From the NCBI GenBank assembly GCA_002841295.1, contig PHEU01000003.1, positions 1-64,000 of the forward strand: 64,000 nt of DNA, written 5' to 3'. The stretch is from Actinobacteria bacterium HGW-Actinobacteria-6. Lineage in GTDB: Bacteria > Actinomycetota > Coriobacteriia > Anaerosomatales > Anaerosomataceae. A program made the position numbers and the translations under genes. Positions 1 through 8,182 of the stretch are shown here, piece after piece (positions within the stretch are counted from its first letter, which is position 1; every line of letters starts with the position of its first letter). Below the pieces are notes generated by a model, which saw nothing but the letters and a program-made list of their open reading frames with translations, searched no databases and was not told the origin of the DNA.

Positions 1-18
1 TCATGTCAGTGAAGCAGC

Positions 19-47
19 CGAGGCGACCTGCTTTGCAGGCCGCCTCG
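19..47 (-). terminator. Strong hairpin downstream of tRNA-Ala, possible terminator
   Basis: The arms CGAGGCG/CGCCTCG and CCTGC/GCAGG form a 12-bp stem with one A-C mismatch and a TTT loop. It lies 14 nt beyond the 3' end of the tRNA gene. No T-run follows on either strand, so a processing or pausing signal is as likely as an intrinsic terminator. Confidence 0.4.
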
Positions 48-60
48 ACATCGTATCTTG

Positions 61-136
61 TGGTGGAGATGAGCGGGCTCGAACCGCCGACCTCTGCGTT
101 GCGAACGCAGCGCTCTCCCAGCTGAGCTACATCCCC
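61..136 (-). tRNA. tRNA-Ala (anticodon CGC)
   Basis: The 76-nt minus-strand sequence folds as a complete cloverleaf. The 7-bp acceptor stem GGGGATG/CATCTCC includes the G3-U70 wobble that marks alanine tRNAs. The D-arm is GCTC..GAGC, the anticodon loop TTCGCAA sits on stem CTGCG/CGCAG and gives anticodon CGC, and the T-arm contains GTTCGAGC. The CCA end is encoded. It reads GCG codons, which suits a GC-rich genome. Confidence 0.97.
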
Positions 137-168
137 TTGTACACGACCGCTCGGGCGGTCAGCGCAAG

Positions 169-202
169 TGTATACAATGCCGAGCGAATCGCTCTTTGTC
201 AA
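169..202 (-). promoter_or_regulatory. Probable tRNA-Ala promoter
   Basis: A perfect -35 TTGACA (197-202) lies on the minus strand upstream of the tRNA, with TATACA/TGTATA (169-176) further down. The spacer is about 20-22 nt, longer than the usual 17, so the exact -10 is uncertain. At 17 nt the hexamer is only CATTGT. Confidence 0.45.
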
Positions 203-237
203 CGCTTGCAGCCGCCTTTGCGACCACACGTCTGGTA

Positions 238-1512
238 CTAGTCGACCTCACAACCGATCGGCGCATCACCGACGAGCATCTCAGCCTCGGCGCGGTCCGC
301 CAGGTCGGCCACGTCGCCAAGTCCGATCTCCTCATCCGTGAGGTAGCATGCCGGATCCGGCGCCCACAGGTCGCCCGTGGCGGCCTCGGCGCGCACGCGG
401 AAGTTTCCACCGCAGATCTGCAGCCACTTGCACTCGGCACAACGGCCCTTCACATAGGGCTTCTTGTCCTTGAGACGCTTCATGAGCTCGCTCTGCTCGG
501 TGTCGCCAGAGACATCCGTCCAGATCTCGGAGAACGGGCGCTCGCGAACGTTACCCAGCGAGAAGTGGCGCCAGAACTGATCGGGGTAGACCTCGCCGTT
601 CCAGCTGACGCAGCCGATGCCGTTGCCGGTCGAGTTGCCCTGGTTCCACTGGAGCAACTGCAAGACGTCCTCGGCACGATCCGGGTTCTCCTTGAGCATC
701 TCCATGTAGAGGAAGGGGCCGTCGGCGTGGTTGTCGACGGTAAGGATCTCGGGCTCGAGGCCATCGTCGAACATCGCCTTGGTCTCATCCATGATGAGAC
801 GGACGGCTTTGCGAGTCTCCTCGTGGTCGAGGTCTTCCTTCATGAGCTCCGTGCCACGACCCGTGTAGACGAGGTGGTAGAAGCACGCACGCGGGATATT
901 CTCTTCCCTCATGACCTTGAATATCTCGGGAATGTCCTGCCAGTTGAGCTTGTTAATGGTCATGCGCAGGCCGACCTTGATTCCCGCATCCCTGGAGTTG
1001 CGGATGCCGACAATCGCCTTGTCGAAGCTACCCTTGAGCCCACGGAAGTTGTCGTGGGTGTCGCGGCTACCGTCGAGCGATACGCCAACGTAGGACAGGC
1101 CTACCTCGGCGAACTGCTGCGCCTTCTCCTCGGTGATGAGCGTGCCGTTAGTGGAGATGACCACGCGCATGCCCTTGGACTTCGCGTAGTGCATGAGCTC
1201 GAGCAGGTCCTTGCGGATGGTCGGCTCGCCGCCGGAGAAGAGCAGCACGGGGGCGCCATAGGCGGCCAGGTCGTCGATCATGGCCTTGCCCTCTTCGGTG
1301 CTCATCTCGCCGGGATAGTTGCGATCCTCGGACTGTGCGTAGCAATGCACGCACTTGAGGTTGCAGCGCTGGGTGCAGTTCCACACCACGACCGGCTTCT
1401 TGTCCGCCGCGAACTGAAGTAGATCGCTCGGCAGCTTGCCGGACTCACGGTTGTAACGGAGAACATCGCTGGGCTCAACGGCCCCGCAGTACAGCTTTGA
1501 GATACCGATCAT
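238..1512 (-). CDS. ahbC: 12,18-didecarboxysiroheme deacetylase (radical SAM, Fe-coproporphyrin III synthase)
   Basis: The 424-aa protein starts MIGISKLYCG, as AhbC proteins do. The radical SAM cluster motif CxxxCxxC is at C50, C54 and C57, and a SPASM-like C-terminal part carries further cysteines (CAECKWLQIC and a final PACY). AhbC removes acetate side chains from 12,18-didecarboxysiroheme to give Fe-coproporphyrin III in the siroheme-dependent heme pathway, in the cytoplasm. It is the last gene of the hemA-hemC-cobA/hemD-ahbC run, 35 nt after the preceding stop, with AAAGGA before the ATG. AhbA/B, AhbD, HemB and HemL are not in the window. The related AhbD/NirJ enzymes are the alternative, but the N-terminus favours AhbC. 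Confidence 0.9.
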   Translation of the reverse strand: MIGISKLYCGAVEPSDVLRYNRESGKLPSDLLQFAADKKPVVVWNCTQRCNLKCVHCYAQSEDRNYPGEMSTEEGKAMIDDLAAYGAPVLLFSGGEPTIRKDLLELMHYAKSKGMRVVISTNGTLITEEKAQQFAEVGLSYVGVSLDGSRDTHDNFRGLKGSFDKAIVGIRNSRDAGIKVGLRMTINKLNWQDIPEIFKVMREENIPRACFYHLVYTGRGTELMKEDLDHEETRKAVRLIMDETKAMFDDGLEPEILTVDNHADGPFLYMEMLKENPDRAEDVLQLLQWNQGNSTGNGIGCVSWNGEVYPDQFWRHFSLGNVRERPFSEIWTDVSGDTEQSELMKRLKDKKPYVKGRCAECKWLQICGGNFRVRAEAATGDLWAPDPACYLTDEEIGLGDVADLADRAEAEMLVGDAPIGCEVD

Positions 1513-1547
1513 GTCTTCGCGGTCCTTTCACTCTCGCCGGAACGGCG

Positions 1548-3092
1548 CTATTCTTCCTCGTCCACATCGACCCCGAAGTACTTCGCGACAGCAGCCACGA
1601 GACCCGGAATCGTATACTCCTCGGCTTCGACTCCGACACTCAGACCGGCAGCGCGCGCCGTGTCCGAGGTGATCGGGCCGATTGACGCGACAAGCGCGTC
1701 CTTCAGTACCACAGCAAGGTCGATGCCTTCCGTGAGGCTGATGAAGTTTGTGACCGTCGATGACGAGGTAAACGTCACCGCATCGACGTCACCGTCGCGC
1801 AGTCGCTCGAGCACTGCAGGCTCGCCTTCGCCCACGACAGTGCGGTACACCGGGACGACGTCCACACGTGCACCGGCAGCACGGAGCTCCTCGGGGAGGA
1901 TCTCGCGGGCCTCAAGGGCACGGGCGAGGAGCACGTTGGTGTCCTTGCCGACGCCGCGCTCGAAGAGTCCGTCGAGGACTCCCTCGGCACGGTACTCATC
2001 CGGCACGTAGTCGGGACGCACACCGCGCTCGATGCATGCCGCCGCAGTCGACGGGCCGATTGCTGCAACACGAAGCCCGGCAAGCGCACGGGCGTCCTTG
2101 TCGGCATACTCGAGGCGATCGAAGAACTTGTGGACGCCGTTCACGGATGTCAGCACAAGCCATGAGTAGATATCGAGGTTGCGGATGGCCTCATCCACCG
2201 GCTCCCAGCTCTCCGGGTCGATGACCTTGATCGCCGGGAACTCGAGCACCTCGGCGCCAAGATCCTCAAGCGCGTCGGTGAGCACGGATGCCTGAGCGCG
2301 TGAGCGCGTGACAACGATCGTCTTGCCAAAGAGCGGGCGCGTGTCGAACCACGCAAGCTTCTCGCGCAGGTTCACGACCTCGCCCACGACCGTGATGGCC
2401 GGGGCTTTGAAGCCAACGGCTGCGGCTTTCTCGGCGATGTCAGCGAGCGTGCCGACAAGGACTTCTTGCTGTGCGGTGGTTCCCCAGCGCACGAGAGCCA
2501 CCGGCGTGGTCGTCGGCCGGCCGAACTTGGTGAGGTTCTCAACGATGTTCGGGAGATTCTTGATGCCCATGAAGAAGCAGACGGTGCCGACGCCCTTGGC
2601 GAGGTGTTCCCAGTCGATGTCGCTCTCGGCCTTCGTAGGATCCTCGTGGCCGGTGACGAACGCCATCTCGGTCGTGATGCCACGGTGCGTAACAGGAATA
2701 CCTGCGTACGCGGGTGCAGCGTAGCCGGAGCTGATACCCGGTACGACCTCGAAGCGGATACCGGCGTCCACAAGCGCAAGTGCCTCTTCGCCGCCGCGAC
2801 CGAAGATGAACGGGTCGCCGCCCTTGAGGCGCGCAACGGTCTTGCCGCCCTCTTCGAGCGCTTTCTCGACGATGACAGCATTGATCTCGTCCTGCGTCAC
2901 GTGCTGCGTGAAGCCTTTCTTGCCGACGTAGATGATCTCGGCGTCTTCACGGGCGTGCGCGAGGAACCTCGAGTTTGCGAGGTAGTCGTACACGACAACA
3001 TCGGCCTCGGCGATGCACTTGAGGCCCTTGACGGTGATGAGCCCGGGGTCTCCCGGGCCGGCACCTATGAGGTAAACAAGCGGACGACCCAT
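1548..3092 (-). CDS. cobA/hemD: Uroporphyrinogen-III C-methyltransferase / uroporphyrinogen-III synthase fusion (CobA-HemD)
   Basis: This is a 514-aa bifunctional protein. Residues 1 to about 245 are a SAM-dependent uroporphyrinogen methyltransferase, with VYLIGAGPGDPGLITVKG at the start, GGDPFIFGRGGEE and the GIPVTHRG region. Residues about 255-505 are a HemD fold starting at KTIVVTRSRAQAS. HemD closes hydroxymethylbilane to uroporphyrinogen III, and CobA methylates it to precorrin-2, so the fusion channels the intermediate toward siroheme. The ATG has a clear AAGGAGG site. The gene follows hemC by 48 nt. Such fusions are known in anaerobes with the siroheme route to heme. Confidence 0.95.
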   Translation of the reverse strand: MGRPLVYLIGAGPGDPGLITVKGLKCIAEADVVVYDYLANSRFLAHAREDAEIIYVGKKGFTQHVTQDEINAVIVEKALEEGGKTVARLKGGDPFIFGRGGEEALALVDAGIRFEVVPGISSGYAAPAYAGIPVTHRGITTEMAFVTGHEDPTKAESDIDWEHLAKGVGTVCFFMGIKNLPNIVENLTKFGRPTTTPVALVRWGTTAQQEVLVGTLADIAEKAAAVGFKAPAITVVGEVVNLREKLAWFDTRPLFGKTIVVTRSRAQASVLTDALEDLGAEVLEFPAIKVIDPESWEPVDEAIRNLDIYSWLVLTSVNGVHKFFDRLEYADKDARALAGLRVAAIGPSTAAACIERGVRPDYVPDEYRAEGVLDGLFERGVGKDTNVLLARALEAREILPEELRAAGARVDVVPVYRTVVGEGEPAVLERLRDGDVDAVTFTSSSTVTNFISLTEGIDLAVVLKDALVASIGPITSDTARAAGLSVGVEAEEYTIPGLVAAVAKYFGVDVDEEE

Positions 3093-3140
3093 CCGTCCTC
3101 CTTCTTTCGCGATCGAGCGGCTCTTTCGGCCGCGGAACTG

Positions 3141-4109
3141 TCAGGTCTGTAGCAGTGCGCTCACACCGCCGTCGCCGGCAGCGCGAATCTCCGCAAGAAT
3201 CTCCGAGGCGCCCATGTCGAGCATGACGTCGACCATCGCCGCGCCGAGCAGTTCCGGCTCAGCCATGGTGCCGGTGAGCGTGTGCTTGAGGAGCGTCACA
3301 CCATCGAGCGTGCCGACGAACGCGTCCATCGTGAGGCCGCCGTCGCCCGTCGGCGTCGCGTACGCGCCGATCGGTACCTGGCAGCCGCCCTCCAGTGAGC
3401 GCATGACGACCCGCTCGGCACTCACGCAGATGAAGGTGACGAGGTCATTGATCTTCGCGCAGACATCCTGCATGAACTCGTCGTCTTCACGAATCTCGAT
3501 GCCGATGGCGCCCTGGCCCACGGCTGGCGTCATCTGCACGGGGTCGATGTAGTGGGTGATGCGATCCGCCCAGCCCATGCGCGTGATACCAGCGCTCGCG
3601 AGGATGACTGCGTCAACCTCACCGTTCTCGGCCTTACGCATGCGCGTGTCGAGGTTGCCACGAACGTCCACGATCTCCAGGTCCGGACGAAGCGCCATGA
3701 CCTGCGAGCGGCGGCGCAGCGACGATGTGCCGAGACGGGCGCCCTGCGGCAGCGTGTCAAGGTCAAAGCCAGCGCCCGAGACGATCGCGTCACGCGGATC
3801 GACCCGCAGTGGCATCGCAGCGATTACGAGTCCTTCGGGAAGCTCGGTGGGAACGTCCTTCATCGAGTGCACACACAGGTCCACCGTGCCGGCCATGAGC
3901 TCGACCTCGAGCTCCTTCGTGAAGAGCCCCTTGCCGCCCACCTTCGCCAGCGGAACGTCGAGGATTTTGTCGCCCGTCGTCTTGATGATCGTGAGCTCCA
4001 CCGGAAGCCCGGTGATCTCTTCAACCTTCGCTTTGATGAATTCCGACTGCCAGAGCGCGAGTTTGCTACCCCGCGTTCCGATCGTCAGTCCAGTCCGCTC
4101 AGCAGCCAA
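3141..4109 (-). CDS. hemC: Hydroxymethylbilane synthase (porphobilinogen deaminase)
   Basis: The 322-aa HemC begins TIGTRGSKLALWQSE and has the cofactor-attachment cysteine in EGGCQVPIGAYA. It polymerises four porphobilinogens into hydroxymethylbilane. The start appears to be TTG (4109), with AGGAGA 5 nt upstream, lying inside the last codons of hemA (11-nt overlap), which implies translational coupling. Length and motifs are normal for the family. Confidence 0.96.
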   Translation of the reverse strand: MAAERTGLTIGTRGSKLALWQSEFIKAKVEEITGLPVELTIIKTTGDKILDVPLAKVGGKGLFTKELEVELMAGTVDLCVHSMKDVPTELPEGLVIAAMPLRVDPRDAIVSGAGFDLDTLPQGARLGTSSLRRRSQVMALRPDLEIVDVRGNLDTRMRKAENGEVDAVILASAGITRMGWADRITHYIDPVQMTPAVGQGAIGIEIREDDEFMQDVCAKINDLVTFICVSAERVVMRSLEGGCQVPIGAYATPTGDGGLTMDAFVGTLDGVTLLKHTLTGTMAEPELLGAAMVDVMLDMGASEILAEIRAAGDGGVSALLQT

Positions 4110-5463
4110 GCGAATCTCCTATCTCGTTCCCCGTTGTCTCAGACACATCTTTCGCGCGCTTGGTGAGCAGGTCCCGGAGCTTGCCGTGACCACGCCCTTC
4201 GCTCTCATCGAGCCCGTAGAGGTGCCGCGCAGTCTCGATGTACTCGTAGCCATCCTTGGCCTCGGCAGCATGCTTGAGACGCTGCGTTGGACCATGGAGC
4301 ATCTTGTTCACGATGGCGCAGGTAAGCGCATCGATGGTCTGCAGTTCTTTGTCCGAGAGAGACCCGAGCCGCTTGCACGCCTTCTCAAGCTCGGAGCGCC
4401 TGATGATATCCGCGCGTGCCCTGATCGCAGCGACAGTCGGCTGCACCTCAAGCGACTCACGCCAGCGCGAGAACGCCGAGAACTCCTCGTCGATGATCAG
4501 CTCCGCCCGGCGGGCTTCGCGCATGCGCTCTTCAAGGTTGGACTCAACAACACCGCTCAAGTCATCGATGTCGTATAGGAACACGTTGCTGAGATCGTTC
4601 ACGGCAGGCTCGATGTCGCGAGGCACCGCGATGTCGATCAGGAACAATGGACGACCACCGCGACCGCGCATCGACTGTGCAACGTGCTCCTTCGTGATGA
4701 CGTAGTGCGTCGCCGCCGTCGAAGAGATGACGATATCCGCATCGCGCATCCGCTCATAGAGGTCGTCATAGCGGATAGCCTCACCGTTGAAGCGCTCGGC
4801 AAGCTCGCGGGCTCGCTCAAACGTGCGGTTCGCGACGAGCACGCTCTTCACGCCCTGGCTCACCAGGTGCTTCGCAGTGAGCTCGCTCATCTTTCCAGCG
4901 CCGAGGACAAGGATGGTGCGGCCCTCAAGCGTGTCGAAGACCTTCTTCGCAAGCTCTATCGCGGCGTAACTGACGGAGACGGCGTTCTCGCCGATTTCCG
5001 TCTCGGTACGGACGCGCTTGCCAACTTCAAAACTTTGACGGAACAGCTTATTGAAGATCTTGCCGGTCGCTCCGTTGTTGAGCGCGTGGTCGTACGCCTC
5101 TTTCACCTGGCCGAGAATCTGTGCCTCACCAATGACCATTGAATCGAGCGATGCAACGACCCGGAACAGGTGGCGAACAACGCTTTCGCCATGATTGATG
5201 TAGAGAGAGCGGACCAGCTCGTGTCGATCAAGGGAGTGGAACTCGGCCATGAAGTTGATGACCGCGTCGACGCCCTCCTCGACAGAAGCTACCGCGTAGA
5301 TCTCGGTCCGGTTGCACGTCGAAATGATGACCGCCTCGGCCACCGCCGGGTCTGACGTGAGAGCAGCGAGTGCCTCCGCCTGCCGATGCGCAGGGAAGGT
5401 CAGCCGCTCCCGTATCTCGATTGGCGCGGTCTTGTGACTCAGACCGACGAGGATCAAGTGCAT
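4099..5463 (-). CDS. hemA: Glutamyl-tRNA reductase
   Basis: The 454-aa protein reduces glutamyl-tRNA to glutamate-1-semialdehyde, the committed step of C5-pathway tetrapyrrole synthesis. The N-terminus VGLSHKTAPIEIRE, the nucleophile C50 in ISTCNRTEIYA and the Rossmann motif VLGAGKMSELTAKHL are intact. I chose the ATG at 5463 because it gives the family N-terminus; the open frame continues upstream without similarity, into the structured leader. The Shine-Dalgarno (GAAGCGAG) is weak, and an 18-codon upstream ORF overlaps the start, so translation may be coupled or regulated. It is the first gene of the hemA-hemC-cobA/hemD-ahbC operon. Confidence 0.95.
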   Translation of the reverse strand: MHLILVGLSHKTAPIEIRERLTFPAHRQAEALAALTSDPAVAEAVIISTCNRTEIYAVASVEEGVDAVINFMAEFHSLDRHELVRSLYINHGESVVRHLFRVVASLDSMVIGEAQILGQVKEAYDHALNNGATGKIFNKLFRQSFEVGKRVRTETEIGENAVSVSYAAIELAKKVFDTLEGRTILVLGAGKMSELTAKHLVSQGVKSVLVANRTFERARELAERFNGEAIRYDDLYERMRDADIVISSTAATHYVITKEHVAQSMRGRGGRPLFLIDIAVPRDIEPAVNDLSNVFLYDIDDLSGVVESNLEERMREARRAELIIDEEFSAFSRWRESLEVQPTVAAIRARADIIRRSELEKACKRLGSLSDKELQTIDALTCAIVNKMLHGPTQRLKHAAEAKDGYEYIETARHLYGLDESEGRGHGKLRDLLTKRAKDVSETTGNEIGDSLGC

Positions 5464-5510
5464 AAGGCTCGCTTCATTGCGTTGCGGGATTCCATTGCGT
5501 GTGAGGGCAT
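5454..5510 (-). CDS. Candidate 18-aa upstream ORF overlapping the hemA start
   Basis: The frame reads MPSHAMESRNAMKRALCT and stops 10 nt inside hemA. Its ATG is preceded by GGGGGCGACCC, a Shine-Dalgarno-like run that belongs to the 3' arm of a 12-bp leader stem. If translated, it would couple leader folding to hemA expression. Its reality as a peptide is uncertain: a stop codon overlapping a start can arise by chance. Confidence 0.35.
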   Translation of the reverse strand: MPSHAMESRNAMKRALCT

Positions 5511-5514
5511 GGGT

Positions 5515-5610
5515 CGCCCCCGCCGGAGCGGTGCATTGTTGTTCAGGCAAGCAGGCCCGGCGGGGGCGGTATAAAGCGATATAAAACGCACCTCGTGCGC
5601 TTGCCTGAAC
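5515..5610 (-). ncRNA. Structured hemA leader with two interleaved 12-bp stems
   Basis: In transcript order, GTTCAGGCAAGC (5610-5599) pairs perfectly with GCTTGCCTGAAC (5552-5541). CGCCCCCGCCGG (5568-5557) pairs perfectly with CCGGCGGGGGCG (5526-5515). The arms alternate A5'-B5'-A3'-B3', so the stems either exclude one another or form an H-type pseudoknot (loops 30, 4 and 14 nt). A small hairpin CGCAC-GAG-GTGCG lies in the first loop. No T-run follows, so control of translation is likelier than of termination. I do not match it to a known riboswitch class. Confidence 0.6.
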
Positions 5611-5616
5611 GAAATC

Positions 5617-5645
5617 ATCGTAGCATCTTGGAGAGTGCCTGAACA
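5617..5645 (-). promoter_or_regulatory. hemA promoter with GTTCAGGCA repeats
   Basis: The -10 is TACGAT (5617-5622), followed after exactly 6 nt by GTTCAGGCAAGC (5610-5599). A second direct copy, TGTTCAGGCA (5645-5636), covers the weak -35 region (TGTTCA, 17-nt spacer). The same -10/6 nt/GTTCAGGCAAGC layout precedes ccmE, which suggests a shared regulator or a conserved transcript start. Confidence 0.5.
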
Positions 5646-5661
5646 CCGCGCGTGAGACGTT

Positions 5662-6498
5662 TCACGAAGCATCTTGAGGCACCCTTCCCTTCTGAGTGGA
5701 AGCCACATCACGGTCAAACACCGCAAAGAACAGCTCCGGCCAAACACCCTTCAGGCGATACAGCAAACCGTTCACCACTCCGGGAACCACCAGGTACTTG
5801 CGCTTCTCGACAGCGGTGACCAGCGCCTTAGCCATCGAGCGCGGCGACACGATCTTGGCACCACCGTTGATAGCTGCAGTCTCAGCAGGTTCCATGCTGA
5901 CCTCACGCGCATAGCCGGGGGTGTCGACGTTCGGCGGACAAAGCACCGTCACGCCGATTCCGTGCGGCCGGAGCTCACTGCGAAGCACCTCGGCCAGACC
6001 CATGACACCGAACTTCGCGGGAGTATACGCCGAGTAGCCATAGACTCCGATGAAGCCGCCCATCGACGACACCATCGCGATGTGGCCGCGACCACGTTCC
6101 ATCATTCCCGGAGCAAGGGCCCGAGCGGGATACGTGACGCCGAGAAGATTCACATCGATATGCGACTGGAACTCCTCGATTGGAAGCTCTGTGAAGCGCA
6201 TCGGGGTGCAGAAGCCCGCGCATGCCATGAGCAGGTCGACAGGACCGAGCTCATGCTCAACACGCGCGACCATCGCGGTCACGTCGTCGTAGATGGAAAC
6301 GTCACACGAGATCGCCAGCACGCGCTGTGATTCGTCACGTCGCGCCACCGAGACCGCCTCGCGAGCAGCCTCGAGGCGCTCAAAGTCCCGAGCGATGATC
6401 GCGACGTTCGCACCCCGGGAAGCGAGCAGCTCGGCGGTGGCCAAGCCGATGCCGCTTGAGCCGCCGGTGACGATCGCCGTGATGCCGTCGACTTTCAC
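5662..6498 (-). CDS. Short-chain dehydrogenase/reductase, 3-ketodihydrosphingosine reductase-like
   Basis: The 278-aa classical SDR has the NAD(P)-binding motif TGGSSGIG (11-18), catalytic S144/S145 and Y158-x3-K162 in YTPAK. The sequence around PPNVDTPGY and the C-terminal hydrophobic stretch resemble 3-dehydrosphinganine reductases (KDSR type). The substrate is unproven; a lipid or long-chain ketone is a reasonable guess. The GTG start overlaps the stop of the preceding siroheme gene by 4 nt (GTGA), so it is co-translated with heme genes although no tetrapyrrole role is evident. It is the last gene before the hemA promoter. Confidence 0.8.
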   Translation of the reverse strand: MKVDGITAIVTGGSSGIGLATAELLASRGANVAIIARDFERLEAAREAVSVARRDESQRVLAISCDVSIYDDVTAMVARVEHELGPVDLLMACAGFCTPMRFTELPIEEFQSHIDVNLLGVTYPARALAPGMMERGRGHIAMVSSMGGFIGVYGYSAYTPAKFGVMGLAEVLRSELRPHGIGVTVLCPPNVDTPGYAREVSMEPAETAAINGGAKIVSPRSMAKALVTAVEKRKYLVVPGVVNGLLYRLKGVWPELFFAVFDRDVASTQKGRVPQDAS

Positions 6499-7148
6499 GC
6501 GCGCTTCACCGCGAACTCGGCGAACAGATCCTCAGCGCTTGGGCGCTCACCCGCACGGATGCGGTCGAGCAGGTCTGAGTCGGCGAGTGCTTCAAAGATC
6601 GGCTTGCGATCTGCCTCGCCGCCGGGCACGCGCTCCATCACGAGAACGCGCACCTCACCGAGCAGCGTCACGTACGTCTCCCACTCGGAGCCTAGATGCT
6701 CCTGCACGTGCTTGCGCAGGCGTTTGGCGACCGTCGGTGCCGCACCGCCGGTAGAAATCGCCACCGAGAGGGTGCCGCGGCGAACGATAGATGGGACTAT
6801 GAAAGAGCAGAGTTCGGGCACGTCCACAACGTTGACAATGGAGCCGCGCTCCTCGGCCTCGGCATGCACGGCGCGGTTGACCTCTTCCGAGCTTGTCGCA
6901 CACACAACGATGAAGGCACCCTGCAAGTCGCCGCGTACGTAGCCGCGTCGCTCAAGCTCGATTGTGCCGGAGGCAGCAAGTCCTTCAACAACCGGTGTGA
7001 CTTCCGGCGCGATGACCCGAACGCGCGGTCCGTACTCAAGCAGCGTGGTGATCTTGCGCTCGGCAACGCCGCCGCCACCGACGATCACCGCGAGGCGATC
7101 GGTCAGGTCAAGGAACACGGGATAGTAAGGCTTGGAGTAGTCAGGCAC
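6495..7148 (-). CDS. Precorrin-2 dehydrogenase / sirohydrochlorin ferrochelatase (CysG N-domain, SirC/Met8 type)
   Basis: The 217-aa protein has the glycine-rich NAD site AVIVGGGGVAERK, the CATSSEEVN segment and the VNVVDVPELCSF region, whose Asp is the conserved catalytic residue in CysG/Met8. It oxidises precorrin-2 to sirohydrochlorin, and some members also insert iron. It therefore links the CobA activity encoded downstream to siroheme, the substrate of the Ahb pathway. The start is GTG, 9 nt after the CcsA-like stop. Confidence 0.92.
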   Translation of the reverse strand: MPDYSKPYYPVFLDLTDRLAVIVGGGGVAERKITTLLEYGPRVRVIAPEVTPVVEGLAASGTIELERRGYVRGDLQGAFIVVCATSSEEVNRAVHAEAEERGSIVNVVDVPELCSFIVPSIVRRGTLSVAISTGGAAPTVAKRLRKHVQEHLGSEWETYVTLLGEVRVLVMERVPGGEADRKPIFEALADSDLLDRIRAGERPSAEDLFAEFAVKRA

Positions 7149-7157
7149 GTTGATTCC

Positions 7158-7982
7158 CTACAGTCCGAAGACGTGGAAGCCAGCTGGAACCGTACGGGCC
7201 ACGATTGCGAGTACGGTCACGACCAGCACACCCGCAAGGGCCATCCACGCGGTCGTGCGCGCCGAGGCGCGCTGCGTGTAGTGAAGACCGATATAGGTTC
7301 CGAAGATGATCCACACCAGTCCCGCGAGCATGACACGAGGGTCTGCCCACCACCCCGGCGGGTCCGTCTCGATAGCGCGAAACACGCCGAGCAGCAGTCC
7401 GCCTGTGTACGCCGGAAACGCGAACGCAACGGCGCGACGGGTGAGCAAGTCGATGTTGGTTAGCGACGGAAGCCGCTTGAAGAGCACGTTCGTACGATGG
7501 CGCTTGAGCTGCGATTCCTGAACGAGATACGCGAGTGCACCGACCCCGGCAATGAAGAAGCCAGCGTTGGCAAAGACTATGAGCGCGACGTGAATCCCGA
7601 TCTTCCAATTCTCCACGAGCGGTGAAACAGCGCCCACCTTCACGGTCATGAGCTGCGAAGCAGCCATGAGCACGAGTGAGACCGGCACGAGCAATGTTCC
7701 GTAGACCTTCACCTTCACCAGGTGCTCCATCACGAAGTACAACAGCACGAGCGCCCAGGCAAGCAACACCAGCGTGTTGGGACCGCCGAGGCTGGTGCCG
7801 CCCTCAGCAGAAGAGCGCAAACCGATGGAGGCCGTGTGGCACAGGAAGCCGGCGCCCGTGAAAAACGTCGCGTACCAGGAGTACGCCGCGCGCTTGCTCA
7901 GGAAGAAATACGCATACAGCACCGTTGCCGACACGTACAACAGGGTCGCGAACCAGAAGAGTATGACGGCGACTTGGGCCAA
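7158..7982 (-). CDS. CcsA/HemX-family cytochrome c assembly membrane protein
   Basis: The 274-aa polytopic protein has about eight transmembrane helices and belongs to the CcmC/CcsA heme-handling superfamily. The segment WKIGIHVALIVFANAGFFIAG is typical of CcsA/HemX. The tryptophan-rich motif is reduced to WWADPRVMLAG, lacking the full WGxxWxWD signature, so heme binding at that loop may differ from CcmC and CcmF. HemX-like members often sit beside hemA, as here. Alternatives are a genuine cytochrome c synthase subunit or a HemA-modulating protein. The TTG start has GAGGAGG at good spacing. Confidence 0.75.
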   Translation of the reverse strand: MAQVAVILFWFATLLYVSATVLYAYFFLSKRAAYSWYATFFTGAGFLCHTASIGLRSSAEGGTSLGGPNTLVLLAWALVLLYFVMEHLVKVKVYGTLLVPVSLVLMAASQLMTVKVGAVSPLVENWKIGIHVALIVFANAGFFIAGVGALAYLVQESQLKRHRTNVLFKRLPSLTNIDLLTRRAVAFAFPAYTGGLLLGVFRAIETDPPGWWADPRVMLAGLVWIIFGTYIGLHYTQRASARTTAWMALAGVLVVTVLAIVARTVPAGFHVFGL

Positions 7983-8006
7983 CTCGGTGCCTCCTCGGGA
8001 ATTCGA

Positions 8007-8180
8007 CTAGGATTTGGCGCGACGCTCCACGGACTCTTCAAGAACGCGCAGTTCCTTCTCAAGACGCCCGATGCGGTTGAACACCATGAACACAAAGCCG
8101 AGCAAGCCAAGCCAGATGATGCCGTACGCGCCGATGACGTACGGCGCCTGCGGGATCACAGCAGCGTAAAGGTCAGTCAT
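8007..8180 (-). CDS. ccmD: CcmD-like small membrane protein
   Basis: The 57-aa protein has one transmembrane helix (about residues 15-34) followed by a charged, coiled tail (NRIGRLEKELRVLEESVERR). This is the size and layout of CcmD, which helps release holo-CcmE from CcmABC. It starts 2 nt after the ccmC stop and precedes the CcsA-like gene. Identification rests on position and topology, because CcmD is poorly conserved. Confidence 0.75.
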   Translation of the reverse strand: MTDLYAAVIPQAPYVIGAYGIIWLGLLGFVFMVFNRIGRLEKELRVLEESVERRAKS

Positions 8181-8182
8181 GG

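Noticed and set aside
182-200. Hairpin GAGCG-AAT-CGCTC as the ahbC terminator
   Set aside because: The following T-rich stretch is on the plus strand, away from ahbC; it lies in the tRNA promoter spacer instead.
5463-5646. hemA starting at 5646 with 61 extra residues
   Set aside because: The extension has no family similarity and runs through the two 12-bp stems of the leader.
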